This document shows positions 8,877 through 18,351 of a stretch of 64,000 nucleotides of DNA, in pieces. Location: the NCBI GenBank assembly GCA_002700095.1, contig PACL01000017.1, positions 96,131 through 160,130 on the forward strand. Reading direction: 5' to 3'. The position numbers and the translations under genes were made by a program. The DNA is from Fulvimarina sp. (GTDB lineage Bacteria; Pseudomonadota; Alphaproteobacteria; Rhizobiales; Rhizobiaceae). Within the stretch, counting starts at the first letter, position 1; every line of letters begins with the position of its first letter. The notes beneath the pieces are model-generated. The model was not told the origin of the DNA, did no database searches, and worked only from the letters and a program-made list of their open reading frames with translations.

Positions 8877-10933
8877 GCCGCACCACCCTGCGATGCGGCG
8901 GCGAGCTCCGGCGCCGGGCTGCGGCCGAGCTTGCCGCGCGGCAGGTGGCAGCGGATGGCGTGGCCCTCGTCGTCGGCGGTGAAGGCCGGTTCCTCGGTTT
9001 CGCAGATCGGCCCGAACTTCCGCGGGCAGCGGGTGTTGAAGACGCAGCCCGTGGGCGGGTCGACCGGGCTCGGGATCTGGCCCTCCAGCCGGATGCGCGT
9101 GCCACGCTCGCCGGTGACGGTCGGGGCGGCCGACAGCAGCGCCTCGGTATAGGGATGGTGCGGGCCTTCGAGCACGCTTCGCGCCGGGCCGATCTCCATC
9201 AGCCGGCCGAGATACATCACCGCGATCCGGTCCGACAGGTGCCGCACGACGCCGAGATCATGGGAGATCAGGATGTAGCTGACATGGCGCTCGCCCTGCA
9301 GCTCGGTCAGAAGGTTGAGCACCGCCGACTGCACCGAGACATCGAGCGCCGAGGTCGGCTCGTCGCAGACGATGACCCGGGGATCGGCGGCAAACGCCCG
9401 GGCGACGGCGACGCGCTGCTTCATGCCGCCGGAGAGCTGGCGGGGTTTGGCCGGCAGCTGGCGGGGCGTCAGCCGCACCGCTTCCAGGAGCTTCACCACC
9501 CGCTCGTCGCGCGCCTTGCCGGCAAGGCCCGCCAATCGGCTGACCGCCCGGCCGATGAGGTATTTCACCGAATGGGCGCGGTTCAGCGCCGAATCCGGGT
9601 TCTGGAAGATGATCTGGATGGCCTTCACCGCCGCGCGCGGCCGCTGGTGGACGCTGGCCGGCAGCTTCGTCCCGTCGAGGCTGATGGCGCCGCCCGCATC
9701 GTGCTCGGCAAGGCCGAGGACGAGATTGGCAAGCGTCGACTTGCCGGATCCGGATTCTCCCACAAGGCCCAGCGTCTCGCCCGGATCGAGGGTCAGCGAA
9801 ACGTCCCGCAGCGCCTGGACGTTTCGGTTGCCGGGCAGCTTGTAGGTCTTCGACAGATGCTCGAGCCGCAGCACCGGTTCGACGTTCGGTCCCCGCTCCG
9901 GCAGGTTGACCGGCGGCGCCTCGCTCATGCGCGGCAGATCGTCCACCCGGTCGTGGAAATGGCAGCGACTGCCGCGCCCGTTGCCGACGTCGTAGAGCGG
10001 CGGCGCCTCGGTTCGGCAGCGGTCTTCGGCGAGGCCGCAGCGCGGCGCGAAGACGCAGCCCTCGGTGATCGAGCCCGGCACCGGCGGAAAGCCCGGAATG
10101 TTGTCGAGCGCCGGCCCGCCCTTGAAGCCGGCCCGCGGCAGGCAGCGCAAGAGCCCGGCGGTATAGGGATGGCGCGGATCGGCAAACAGCGCCCGCGCCG
10201 GGCCCTCCTCGACCAGCTTGCCGGCATAGAGCACGCCGACGCGGTTGCACAGCGAGGCGACCGCCGCGAGGTTGTGGCTGATGAACAGGACGGCGGCGCC
10301 GAATTCCTGGCGCAGCGTGTCGACGAGGTCGAGCACCTCGGCCTCGATGGTCGCGTCGAGGCCGGTGGTCGGCTCGTCGAGGATCAGGAGCGCCGGGTCC
10401 TTGGCCAGCGCCATGGCGATGACGACGCGCTGCTGCATGCCGCCCGACAGCTGGTGCGGGAAGCTCGCCATGACCCGAGTCGGATCGGAGATCCGCACCC
10501 GGCCGAGCATCGCCTCGCCGCGGTCTTTCGCGTCGGTGCCGGAGGCGCCGAGGATCTCGTAGACTTCCGCCATCTGGCGGCCGACGGTGAGCGAGGGGTT
10601 GAGCGCCTTGCCGGGGTCCTGGAACACCATGGCGACGTCGTTCGCCCGCATGTTGCGCAGCGCCGCGGCACCGAGCTCCATCACGTCCTGTCCGGCGACC
10701 CGCGCGTGCCCGCCGGAGATCCGGCCGTTCGGCGGCAGCACGCGCTGCAGCGCCAGCGCCACGGTGGACTTGCCGGAGCCGCTTTCGCCGACGAGGCCGT
10801 AGGCCTCGCCGCGCTCGATTCTCAGGCTGACGTCGGAGAGCACCGGCAGGTCGCGGCCGCGCACCGTGTAGGCGACGCTGAGCCGCGAGAGTTCGAGCGC
10901 CGGGCTTGCTGCTGATTGATTGCGATCGGTCAT
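8873..10933 (-). CDS. Peptide ABC transporter ATP-binding protein, two ATPase domains fused (DppD-DppF type)
   Basis: 686 residues from the ATG at 10933, which overlaps the TGA of the permease gene (ATGA); the longer open frame to 11023 is a shadow. Two complete ABC cassettes lie in tandem. The first has GESGSGKSTVALAL, LSGGMQQRV and LLILDEPTTGLD; the second has GESGSGKSTLANL, LSGGMKQRV and VIVCDEPTSALD. Each is followed by the cysteine-containing oligopeptide-transporter C-terminal motif (CVFAPRC and CVFNTRC). The protein would supply both nucleotide-binding sites for the two permeases encoded upstream. Such DppD-DppF fusions are common among bacterial peptide and nickel transporters. Confidence 0.93.
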   Translation of the reverse strand: MTDRNQSAASPALELSRLSVAYTVRGRDLPVLSDVSLRIERGEAYGLVGESGSGKSTVALALQRVLPPNGRISGGHARVAGQDVMELGAAALRNMRANDVAMVFQDPGKALNPSLTVGRQMAEVYEILGASGTDAKDRGEAMLGRVRISDPTRVMASFPHQLSGGMQQRVVIAMALAKDPALLILDEPTTGLDATIEAEVLDLVDTLRQEFGAAVLFISHNLAAVASLCNRVGVLYAGKLVEEGPARALFADPRHPYTAGLLRCLPRAGFKGGPALDNIPGFPPVPGSITEGCVFAPRCGLAEDRCRTEAPPLYDVGNGRGSRCHFHDRVDDLPRMSEAPPVNLPERGPNVEPVLRLEHLSKTYKLPGNRNVQALRDVSLTLDPGETLGLVGESGSGKSTLANLVLGLAEHDAGGAISLDGTKLPASVHQRPRAAVKAIQIIFQNPDSALNRAHSVKYLIGRAVSRLAGLAGKARDERVVKLLEAVRLTPRQLPAKPRQLSGGMKQRVAVARAFAADPRVIVCDEPTSALDVSVQSAVLNLLTELQGERHVSYILISHDLGVVRHLSDRIAVMYLGRLMEIGPARSVLEGPHHPYTEALLSAAPTVTGERGTRIRLEGQIPSPVDPPTGCVFNTRCPRKFGPICETEEPAFTADDEGHAIRCHLPRGKLGRSPAPELAAASQGGAA

Positions 10934-11808
10934 TCGGCGAGCGCCCGCTGCAGCCCTTCGGCGACGAGGTTGACGCCGACGACCAGCGAGGCCGTCGCGA
11001 CCGTCGCCGGCACCACGGTCCACCAGAAGCCGCCGACGAGGACGCCATAGTTCTCGGCGATGGCGAGGCCCCAGTCGGGCGAGGGGGGCTGGACGCCGAA
11101 GCCGAGGAAGGACAGCGAGGCGATGGTGAAGATCGCATAGCCGAGCCGCACCGTCGCCTCGACGATGATCGGCGGCCAGATGTTCGGCAGGATCTCCACG
11201 AACATGATGTGCAGCGCCCCTTCGCCGCGCAGCGAGGCGGCGGGGACGTAGTCGAGATGGCGCTCCGACAGCACCGCGGCGCGCACCGTGCGGGCGACCA
11301 GCGGCGTGAACACCAGGCCGACGACGACGATCACCGTCGATGTCGACGGCCCGAGGGCGACGAGCACCATCAGGGCGACGATGATCAGCGGCAAGGACAG
11401 CATCACCTCGATCAACCGGCCGACGATCGCGTCCACCCAGCCGCCGAAATAGCCCATGACGAGGCCGACCACGGTGCCGAGGACGGTGCCGAGCAGGGTC
11501 GCCAGCGGCGCGATGGTGAGGATGTCGCGGGCGCCCACGAGGACGCGGGAGAACACGTCACGACCGATCTGGTCGGTGCCGAACCAGTGCGCGGCGGACG
11601 GCGGCGACAAGGTTTCGAGAAGATCGTCGGCCAGCGGGTCATAGGGCACGAAGTGCGGCGCGAAGGCGGCGCAGAACGCCCAGAACAGGACGATCGCCGC
11701 GCCGACGAGAAAGCCGGGGCTGCGCATCAGGATCGCCGGCGTCGAGCGGGCCTTCTGGGGCGGCGGCGGGGCGGCGCTCTCCTCGGCGGTTCCGGCGGCC
11801 GCGCTCAT
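10930..11808 (-). CDS. Peptide ABC transporter permease, DppC type
   Basis: 292 residues; the ATG (11806-11808) overlaps the TGA of the upstream permease gene. The N-terminus is a Pro/Ala-rich cytoplasmic stretch, then a transmembrane helix (FLVGAAIVLFWAFCAAF) followed by HWFGTDQIGRDVFSRVLVGA, a hallmark of DppC/OppC permeases. The EAA loop is near SEAALSFLGFG-like sequence IASLSFLGFGVQPPSPDWG. It forms the inner-membrane channel together with the DppB-type partner. Confidence 0.93.
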   Translation of the reverse strand: MSAAAGTAEESAAPPPPQKARSTPAILMRSPGFLVGAAIVLFWAFCAAFAPHFVPYDPLADDLLETLSPPSAAHWFGTDQIGRDVFSRVLVGARDILTIAPLATLLGTVLGTVVGLVMGYFGGWVDAIVGRLIEVMLSLPLIIVALMVLVALGPSTSTVIVVVGLVFTPLVARTVRAAVLSERHLDYVPAASLRGEGALHIMFVEILPNIWPPIIVEATVRLGYAIFTIASLSFLGFGVQPPSPDWGLAIAENYGVLVGGFWWTVVPATVATASLVVGVNLVAEGLQRALAE

Positions 11809-12770
11809 CGGCCGAGCTCCGCCCTGAGCCGTGGATTGAGCATCACCGTCAGGCAGTCAGCGACCAGCGTCGCGACGATGAAGAAGGCGCCGATGGTCAG
11901 GATACCGGCCTGCAGCATGGCAAAATCCTTGGCTTTCGCGGCGCTGAGCACGAGGTTGCCGATCCCCTGGTAGCGGAACAGCGCCTCGACCACGACGAGG
12001 CCGCCGAGGGCATAGCCGGTCTGCGCGGCGACGACGGTGATGGTCGGCACCAGAGCGTTGCGAAGGACGTGGCGGGTGAGGACGGTGCGCCAGGGCAGGC
12101 CCTTGAGGATCGCGGTGCGGGTATAGTCCGACGACAGCGCCTCGATCGTGCCGGCCCGTGCCATGCGGGCGATGTAGCCGAACAGCACGATGACCAGCGG
12201 CAGCGCCGGCAGGATCAGGTGTTCGAGCTGGACGAGCGGCCCCGCTCCGTCCGGCCAGGTCGCCGACAGCGGCAGCCACCTGAGGATCACCGCGAAGATC
12301 AGGATCAGCGCGATCGCCGAGACGAATTCCGGGATCACGGTCAGCGACAGGCTCGCCACCGAGATGATGCGGTCGACCGGCTTGCCGGCGTTCAGCGCCG
12401 CGATGACGCCGGCGCCGATCCCCAGCGGAACCACGATGACGAAGATGACGCCGACAAGCTTCAGGGAGCGCAGCAGCGCCTCGCCGACGAAGGGCGCCAC
12501 CGGCGCCCGGTAGGCATAGGACTGCCCCATGTCGCCCTGGAGGAGGTCGCCCACCCAGGAGAGATAGATCTCCACAGGCGGGCGGTCGGTTCCGAGTTCG
12601 GCGTTCAGCGAGGCCACCGCCCGCGCATCGGCGAGCGGGCCGAGGATCGCCCGGCCCGGATCGCCGGGCAGCACCTGGGCGCCGAGGAACACCACGACGC
12701 TCACCAGCCACAGCGTCAGGAGGCTGAGGACGAGCCGGCGCACGAGGAAGCGGCCGAACGCCGACTGCAT
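11805..12770 (-). CDS. Peptide ABC transporter permease, DppB type
   Basis: 321 residues. The N-terminus FGRFLVRRLVLSLLTLWLVS and the following VLPGDPGRAILG are typical of DppB/OppB permeases, and about six transmembrane segments follow. TAILKGLPWRTVLTRHVLRNALVPTITV-type sequence contains the EAA coupling loop (seen as YTRTAILKGLPWRTVLTRHV). It begins 4 bp after the binding-protein gene and overlaps the next gene by 4 bp, so all four transporter genes are one transcription unit. Confidence 0.93.
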   Translation of the reverse strand: MQSAFGRFLVRRLVLSLLTLWLVSVVVFLGAQVLPGDPGRAILGPLADARAVASLNAELGTDRPPVEIYLSWVGDLLQGDMGQSYAYRAPVAPFVGEALLRSLKLVGVIFVIVVPLGIGAGVIAALNAGKPVDRIISVASLSLTVIPEFVSAIALILIFAVILRWLPLSATWPDGAGPLVQLEHLILPALPLVIVLFGYIARMARAGTIEALSSDYTRTAILKGLPWRTVLTRHVLRNALVPTITVVAAQTGYALGGLVVVEALFRYQGIGNLVLSAAKAKDFAMLQAGILTIGAFFIVATLVADCLTVMLNPRLRAELGR

Positions 12771-12774
12771 CAGG

Positions 12775-14436
12775 TCAGCCGACCGTCGCGGTCTGCAGGA
12801 ACAGCTGCCCCATGGCCGTCGGCTGGACGCCGGCGACGTTCGGAGCCGTCGCCGTCAGCCAGTTGTAGAAATAGGGGAAGATGATCGGCGTCTCGTCAAG
12901 GAGCAGGCGCTGGATCTTGCCGGCGGCGTCCTTCTGGGCGTCGAGGTCGAGGGCGGCGACGTAGTCGGTGACCAGCTGGTCGTATTCGGCGTTCTGGAAG
13001 TTCGCTGAGTTCCAGGTGCCGTCGCTCTTCAGGGGCGCGGTCAGGAAGACGTTCGGAATGCCGCGATGGCCGTAGTCGGTCATGCCGAACTCGGAGTCCA
13101 GCCAGTCCGACTTGCCCGGCACGGCGTCGCCGTAATAGGCGCCGGGATCCTCGATCTTCAAGGTGACGTTGATGCCGATCTCGGCCGCCGCGTTCTTGAT
13201 CAGGCTGGCCAGCGCCGGCAGCTCCTGGATCGACATGGTGGTGAAGGTCGTGTCGAAGCCGGTGGTGCCGGCCTCGGCCATCAGCTGCTTGGCCTTCTTG
13301 ATGTTCTTCGCCCGCTGCTCGACGGTCGGATCGGTGGACGGGAAGACCGGCGCGAAGGGCGAATCGTTGCCGATGTCGGCCATGCCGCGGAACAGGCCCT
13401 GGATCAGCCGCGGCCGGTCGAGGGTGAGGGCCATGGCCTGGCGCACCCGCTTGTCGGCGAAGGGGCCGGACTGGGTCTTCATGTGGATCTGGCGATGGGC
13501 GTTCGAGCGCAGCTCGAGGATCTTCACCGCCGGATTGTCGAACAGGCTCTGGGAGCCCTGCACCGTCACCTGCTGGACGACGTCCACCTGGCCGCCGAGC
13601 AGCGCAAGAACCTGCGGCTGCTGGTCGGCATAGAAGCTCATCTCGACCCGGTCGAGCAGCGGCGCGCCGCCCCAGTAGTCGGGATTCTTGACGAAGGTCG
13701 CGCCGACCTTCGGCGTGTAGCGCTCGAGCTTGAACGGCCCGGTGGCGTTCATCTGCGCCTCGAAGCCGCCGGAATAATCGGCCGGCAGGATGATGGCGTT
13801 GTAGTTGTCGGAGGAGAGATAATAGGGGAAATTGCCGTTCGGCGCGTCGAGATGGAAGGCGACGGTGTGGTCGTCGACCTTCTTCGTGCCGCCCTTCGAC
13901 AGGACGCCCTTGAAGGCGGAGAGGGCGTTGGAGCCGTTCTCCGGATCGGCCAGCCGGTCGATCGAGGCGACGACGTCGTCGGCGGTCATGGCGCGTCCGT
14001 CGTGGAATTTCACGTCGTCGCGCAGCTTGAAGGTCCAGACGGTGCCGTCCTCGTTGGGCGACCATTCCGTCGCCAACATCGGCTGCAGGACGAGGTCCGG
14101 CCCGTCCATCACCAGGAAGTCGCCGACCTGCTGCAGGACGAGGAGGCCGTACTGGTCGGCCACGGTCACCGGATCGATCGTGCCGGAGGGGGCGATCAGC
14201 GCGATGCGCATGGTGCCGCCGGGCTTGCCGGACTGCGCCCGCGCGCTGGTGATCGGATCGAGGCCGACGGTCTTCAGCGCCGCGGCCATGACCGCCAGCG
14301 ACAGGCCGACCCGGCTGCCATGCCTCAGGAACGAGCGCCGGTCGAGCCGGCCGCTCAGAAGTTCATCGATGACGTGGTTCTCGAGATTGGTGCGGCCGAG
14401 CCGCCAATTGCCGAGATTGCGGATGATGCGAGACAT
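12775..14436 (-). CDS. Peptide ABC transporter substrate-binding protein (family 5), Tat-type signal
   Basis: 553 residues from the ATG at 14436, preceded by GGGGGATC as ribosome site; the open frame to 14475 adds 13 unlikely residues. A twin-arginine motif DRRSFLRHGS around residues 36-45 is followed by a hydrophobic segment and an Ala-x-Ala-type cleavage region near SARAQSG. The body is a family 5 solute-binding protein (LRDDVKFHDGRAMTADDVV is the usual signature). It should sit in the periplasm and deliver peptides or similar amides to the adjacent permeases. The ligand is unknown. Confidence 0.92.
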   Translation of the reverse strand: MSRIIRNLGNWRLGRTNLENHVIDELLSGRLDRRSFLRHGSRVGLSLAVMAAALKTVGLDPITSARAQSGKPGGTMRIALIAPSGTIDPVTVADQYGLLVLQQVGDFLVMDGPDLVLQPMLATEWSPNEDGTVWTFKLRDDVKFHDGRAMTADDVVASIDRLADPENGSNALSAFKGVLSKGGTKKVDDHTVAFHLDAPNGNFPYYLSSDNYNAIILPADYSGGFEAQMNATGPFKLERYTPKVGATFVKNPDYWGGAPLLDRVEMSFYADQQPQVLALLGGQVDVVQQVTVQGSQSLFDNPAVKILELRSNAHRQIHMKTQSGPFADKRVRQAMALTLDRPRLIQGLFRGMADIGNDSPFAPVFPSTDPTVEQRAKNIKKAKQLMAEAGTTGFDTTFTTMSIQELPALASLIKNAAAEIGINVTLKIEDPGAYYGDAVPGKSDWLDSEFGMTDYGHRGIPNVFLTAPLKSDGTWNSANFQNAEYDQLVTDYVAALDLDAQKDAAGKIQRLLLDETPIIFPYFYNWLTATAPNVAGVQPTAMGQLFLQTATVG

Positions 14437-14673
14437 GGCGGTGATCCCCCGATGGTTCTTGCAAGATACAACCAAGTTTTATGCCAGAGGGGAAGGGCTG
14501 CCGGGGGATTGATTTGTCTCGTGACGCAAATCGCCGCCCCCCGATGATGCCCGCCCTTCTCTTTCCATTCCGGCCCGTCGCCGATCGTCGCGTCACCCCC
14601 GGCGTCCGGACGAGACCTGCCCTGCCTGTCGCTCGCCCCCGCCGATCGCACGCCCCGACGATCCCCCGCCTCC

Positions 14674-15684
14674 TCAGGCCCGATAGCGCTCGACGGCGGT
14701 CAGCCACTGGACGATCGGCTCGACGTCGCGGCGATAGATCTCCTCGCGCAGGAAGCGGCATTCGGCGTCGAAGCCGTCCTCCTCGATCTCGGTCCACCAG
14801 CTCTTCGGCCGGCCGTCATTGCCGTCGTTCCAGCGATAGCCCCTCGCCTTCAGGGCATCCTTCAGCTCGAACGGGCTGCCGACGGCGAAGATCCGGCCGC
14901 GGCGCCGGCCGGCCGAGGCGACGAGAGCGGAAAATGCGCTCGGCCCCGCCGCGTCGCGGCGAAAATCCAGCACCTCGAGCAGCGCGTGGCAGTCGTCGAC
15001 CGCCCGGTGGCCGTTGTGGAACCAGCCGCACTGGCCGATGAGATAGGTGAGCTTGGAGCCCTCGAAGCCGAGCGCGGTCCAGTCGACCTCGGCGACCGAG
15101 CAGGCCCAGGGCCTGGCGTCGAAGCCCGGCGCAAAACGCTCGCAGAAGGGCCGGTCGAACCTGGCATTATGGGCGATGACGAGATCGGCCGGCGCGATGA
15201 ACTCGGCGACGGCGGCGGGGTCGATGGCCTTGCCCGCCACCATCTCGTCGGTGATGCCGGTGATCCGGGTGATCTCCGGCGGGATCGGAACGCCCGGCTC
15301 GCGCAGGGCGTCGAACACCTTCACCACGTCGCGGATGCCGGCGTCGTCATAGGTGAACATCACCATGCCGAGCTCGATGATCTCGGCGCTGCGGCAGTCG
15401 AGGCCGGTCGTCTCGGTGTCGAGGATGACGCCGATCTTCTCGCCCGGGGCAAGCCGATCCGGCGACCATCTGGCGAGCACCGGCCGCGCTTCCAGCCGCC
15501 GCAGCACCCGGTAGGCGCCGGTTTCTTCCAGCTGCCGCGCCATCGCCTCGGGCTCCTGCGGGACAACCGGCCGGAGCCCGTTGCGGGACGCTCGTTTGGC
15601 ACCCGCCCCGGCGGAGACGGGCTCCGAACCAGAGCCCGGGGCGAAGAGATCGAACTGTCGCATGTTGGCGGCTGTCATCGCCAT
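14674..15684 (-). CDS. 3'-5' exonuclease, DEDDh superfamily (DNA polymerase III epsilon/RNase T-like)
   Basis: About 336 residues; the start is uncertain among the ATGs at 15684, 15678 and 15663, none with a clear ribosome site. ExoI motif ILDTETTGLD, ExoII motif VIAHNARFDRPF and ExoIII motif HRAVDDCHAL (HxAxxD) give the full DEDDh active site. The C-terminal part (RGYRWNDGNDGRPKSWW) is an extra domain seen in exonuclease-annotated proteins of this group. The likely role is single-strand nucleic-acid trimming in repair. It stands alone between the two transport operons. Confidence 0.85.
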   Translation of the reverse strand: MAMTAANMRQFDLFAPGSGSEPVSAGAGAKRASRNGLRPVVPQEPEAMARQLEETGAYRVLRRLEARPVLARWSPDRLAPGEKIGVILDTETTGLDCRSAEIIELGMVMFTYDDAGIRDVVKVFDALREPGVPIPPEITRITGITDEMVAGKAIDPAAVAEFIAPADLVIAHNARFDRPFCERFAPGFDARPWACSVAEVDWTALGFEGSKLTYLIGQCGWFHNGHRAVDDCHALLEVLDFRRDAAGPSAFSALVASAGRRRGRIFAVGSPFELKDALKARGYRWNDGNDGRPKSWWTEIEEDGFDAECRFLREEIYRRDVEPIVQWLTAVERYRA

Positions 15685-15813
15685 GCTTCTAGCCCAAGGG
15701 CCGCAGCGACGGGAGATGCCCGGCGCAGTCAAATCCGCGCAAGGCCGCGTCTATCCCCGGCTTTTTCGTCGAAGTTTCAAGCCTTGCCCGCCGTTGCCGC
15801 CCATGCCGGCCGG

Positions 15814-16746
15814 TCAATACCCCCGCGCGGCGTCCGCAAGGTCCGGCACCGGCTCGCCGGCCTCGAAGCGCTGCAGATTGGCCGCGATCAGCCGGCCGCC
15901 CGTCGCCGCGTCGATCTGCGAGGCGATGTGGGGCGTCACGGTGATCGCCGGATGGGTCCAGAACGGATGGTCCGCCGGCAGCGGTTCCAGGTGGAAGACG
16001 TCGAGGGTCGCCTGCTTGATCTGGCCGGTCTCCAGTGCCGCCAGGAGGTCGTCGTCGACGAGATGTGCCCCCCGCGCGCAGTTGATCACGCAGGCGCCCG
16101 GCGCGAGCTGCGCGAACAGCGCCCCGTCGAGGATGCCGGTGGTCTCGGCGGTGAGCGGCAACAGGTTCACCAGGATCTCCAGCCCGTCGAGGAAGGCCGG
16201 CAGCCCGTCCGCGCCGGCAAACGTCTCGACCCCGTCGATGGCTTTCGCGTTGCGTGACCAACCTCTGGTGGCAAAGCCGAGGCCCGCAAGGGTCCGCGCC
16301 GCCTCGGCGCCGAGATTGCCGAGGCCCATGACGCCGACCTTGCGGTTCGGCGCGACGGGAACGACGATCTGGTGCCAGTCCCGCTCCGCCTGGGCCTGCA
16401 GCTGGCGCGGCATGTCCCGGTGATGGCGCAGGACGTGCAGCGCCACATATTCGCGCATCCGCTGGGTGAGGTCGGCACCGACGGTGCGGATGATCGGCAC
16501 GGTCCCCGGCAGCTCGGCATCGGCCAGCACATGGTCGATGCCCGCTCCGACCGAGACGATGGCCTTGAGGTTGGGAAACCGCGCGAGATCGCCGGTGCGC
16601 TGCCGCCAGACGACGGCATAGGCGACCGTCTCGCGATCCTCAATCTCGACCAGTGGCCGGACGCTCCAGCCGGGCAAGAGCTCGGCCAGCGTCCGGCACC
16701 ACCAGCGCGTCTTCTCGAGATCCGGCAGGTAGACGGCAACGCTCAT
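15814..16746 (-). CDS. ghrA: Glyoxylate/hydroxypyruvate reductase A (D-2-hydroxyacid dehydrogenase)
   Basis: 310 residues; the ATG at 16746 has AAAGGAC nearby upstream and gives MSVAVYLPD, whereas an ATG at 16761 has no ribosome site. NAD(P)-binding motif VMGLGNLGAEA is in the middle. The catalytic Arg (CARGAHLV), Glu (FHLEPLP) and His (TPHIASQ) are all present. Length matches GhrA of enteric bacteria (312). It reduces glyoxylate or hydroxypyruvate with NADPH; glyoxylate can arise from glycine or sarcosine oxidation, which fits the surrounding genes. It is the last gene of the minus-strand run from hyuA. Confidence 0.88.
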   Translation of the reverse strand: MSVAVYLPDLEKTRWWCRTLAELLPGWSVRPLVEIEDRETVAYAVVWRQRTGDLARFPNLKAIVSVGAGIDHVLADAELPGTVPIIRTVGADLTQRMREYVALHVLRHHRDMPRQLQAQAERDWHQIVVPVAPNRKVGVMGLGNLGAEAARTLAGLGFATRGWSRNAKAIDGVETFAGADGLPAFLDGLEILVNLLPLTAETTGILDGALFAQLAPGACVINCARGAHLVDDDLLAALETGQIKQATLDVFHLEPLPADHPFWTHPAITVTPHIASQIDAATGGRLIAANLQRFEAGEPVPDLADAARGY

Positions 16747-16787
16747 CAGTGTCCTTTCCATGGGTGCCGCACGCTCCGGCGGGACCG

Positions 16788-17597
16788 TCAGTCGTGAAGG
16801 CCGGGGGCGACGTGGTCGCGGATCAGTCCGACGCCGATGGCGACGAGCTTGTCGGTGAGCGCCCTGCCGGTCGCGGCGCTGGCAAGCTGCGGGTCGCAGC
16901 CATAGACGCCGGTCTCGGTCGCCTCGAGCGCCTCGATCGGCACCTGGATGTCGGCGCCGGCATAGCTGACCGAGGAAAAGCCGGAGACTTGCATGCCCTT
17001 CAGCATGGCGCCGGTCGGGGCCGGCCGCATCAGGTCGGGGCGCAGGAGGTCGGGATAGAAGTGCAAACCGATCGAGGTCAGCGGGTCGCCGCCATGGCCG
17101 GAGCTTTTCGCCGCCGTCTCCTTGCCGAGGATCTCCGGCAGGAGGCCGTAGGAGACCTTCCACAGATACATCGAGGGGACGAACAGCCCGGCCTTCTGGC
17201 GCCAGCGCAGCGCCACCTCGGTGATCGCCGGCACGTTGCCGCCATGGCCGTTGACGATCATCAGCTTCTTGATGCCGTGGCGCTCGAGGCAGCCGAACAT
17301 GTCGTCGAGAATGGCGGCGAGGGTGGCGTGCGAGATCGAGATGCCGCCATGGGAGGATTCGAAATAGTCCTTGCCGCCGAAGGGAATGACCGGCGCGGTG
17401 AAGACCCTCAGCCCCTCGGCGCGGGCTGCCTTCGCCATCTCGTCGGCCATGATCTCGGCGGCCATGTAGTCGCCCATGGGCGCATGGATGCCCTGATCCT
17501 CCAAGGAGCCCATAGGCAGCAGCACGACGGCGTCGGAGGTCAGCTCTTCGCGGGCTTCCTGCGAGGTGAGGTGGGCGATCCGGATCTTGTCGGTCAT
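16788..17597 (-). CDS. Creatininase-family amidohydrolase
   Basis: 269 residues; ATG at 17597 with AGGGA about 9 bases upstream. The family frame is clear: LPMGSLEDQGIHAPMGDYM near residues 28-46 and NGHGGNVPAITEVA in the middle, then SGHGGDPLTS. Creatininase, mycofactocin MftE and riboflavin-pathway ArfB belong here and cleave cyclic or linear amides with two metal ions. The usual E-Q-H-G-P-H metal motif reads E-D-Q-G-I-H in this protein, and the later HAGExETS reads HGGDPLTS, so the metal site may differ. It follows the SDR gene by 37 bp and belongs to the same operon. Confidence 0.82.
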   Translation of the reverse strand: MTDKIRIAHLTSQEAREELTSDAVVLLPMGSLEDQGIHAPMGDYMAAEIMADEMAKAARAEGLRVFTAPVIPFGGKDYFESSHGGISISHATLAAILDDMFGCLERHGIKKLMIVNGHGGNVPAITEVALRWRQKAGLFVPSMYLWKVSYGLLPEILGKETAAKSSGHGGDPLTSIGLHFYPDLLRPDLMRPAPTGAMLKGMQVSGFSSVSYAGADIQVPIEALEATETGVYGCDPQLASAATGRALTDKLVAIGVGLIRDHVAPGLHD

Positions 17598-17634
17598 CGG
17601 TGGTCCCTGGATGCTGGTATGGGCGGTGCGAGCC

Positions 17635-18351
17635 TCAAAGGCCGGGTTCGTAGCGCCAGTTGACGAGGAGTTCGGAGACGCTGGCGGTGTTGGGCAGCGC
17701 CACCATCTCGGCGACGAGATGGGCGAGGTCTTCGGGCTGGGTGATCTCGTGGCGCGGCAGTTCGTCGTGATGGCGGGTCATGTCGGTAGCGACGAAGCCG
17801 GGGCAGATGGCGCAGGCCCGGACGCCCTGATCCCAGCCGGCGCGGCGCGCGGCATGGGAGAGCGCGACGGCCGCATGCTTGGTCATCTGGTAGCCGGCGC
17901 CAAGGCCGAGCACCCGCTTGCCCGACAGCGAGGCGAGCGTGATGACGCGGCCGCGGCCGGAGCGGCAGAGCGCGGGAAGCGCGGCCCGTGTCAGGCGGAA
18001 GGGCGCCTTGACGTTGATCTGAAGGAGCGCGTCGAGGGCTTCCTCCATCTCCTCGTCGTCCTGCGGCGGCTCGGGCATCAGCTTGAGGTCGCGGGCAGTG
18101 CCGGCATTGTTGACGAGGACGTCGATCCGCCCGGCCGCTTCCAGCGTCGCATCGACGAAGCGTCGGGCGGCCTTGGCATCGGTGGCGTCATAGGCGACGA
18201 CGATCGGATCGCCCGCCTTCAGTTCCTCCGGCAGACTGTCCGGATCGCGCAGGCCGAGCGACAGCTGGTGGCCACGGGCGGCGAGTTCGCGGGCGATGGC
18301 AAGGCCGATGCCGCGATTGCCGCCGGTGATCATCGCGATGGGTCGGGTCAT
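17635..18351 (-). CDS. Short-chain dehydrogenase/reductase (SDR)
   Basis: 238 residues; the ATG at 18351 overlaps the TGA of the ABC ATPase gene (ATGA). TGGNRGIGLA is the NAD(P)-binding motif, NNAG follows in the middle, and the catalytic pair appears as YQMTK with a preceding SLSG serine. Length is normal for a classical SDR. The substrate is unknown; its place in a transporter-hydantoinase operon suggests oxidation or reduction of an intermediate from the imported compound. Confidence 0.9.
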   Translation of the reverse strand: MTRPIAMITGGNRGIGLAIARELAARGHQLSLGLRDPDSLPEELKAGDPIVVAYDATDAKAARRFVDATLEAAGRIDVLVNNAGTARDLKLMPEPPQDDEEMEEALDALLQINVKAPFRLTRAALPALCRSGRGRVITLASLSGKRVLGLGAGYQMTKHAAVALSHAARRAGWDQGVRACAICPGFVATDMTRHHDELPRHEITQPEDLAHLVAEMVALPNTASVSELLVNWRYEPGL

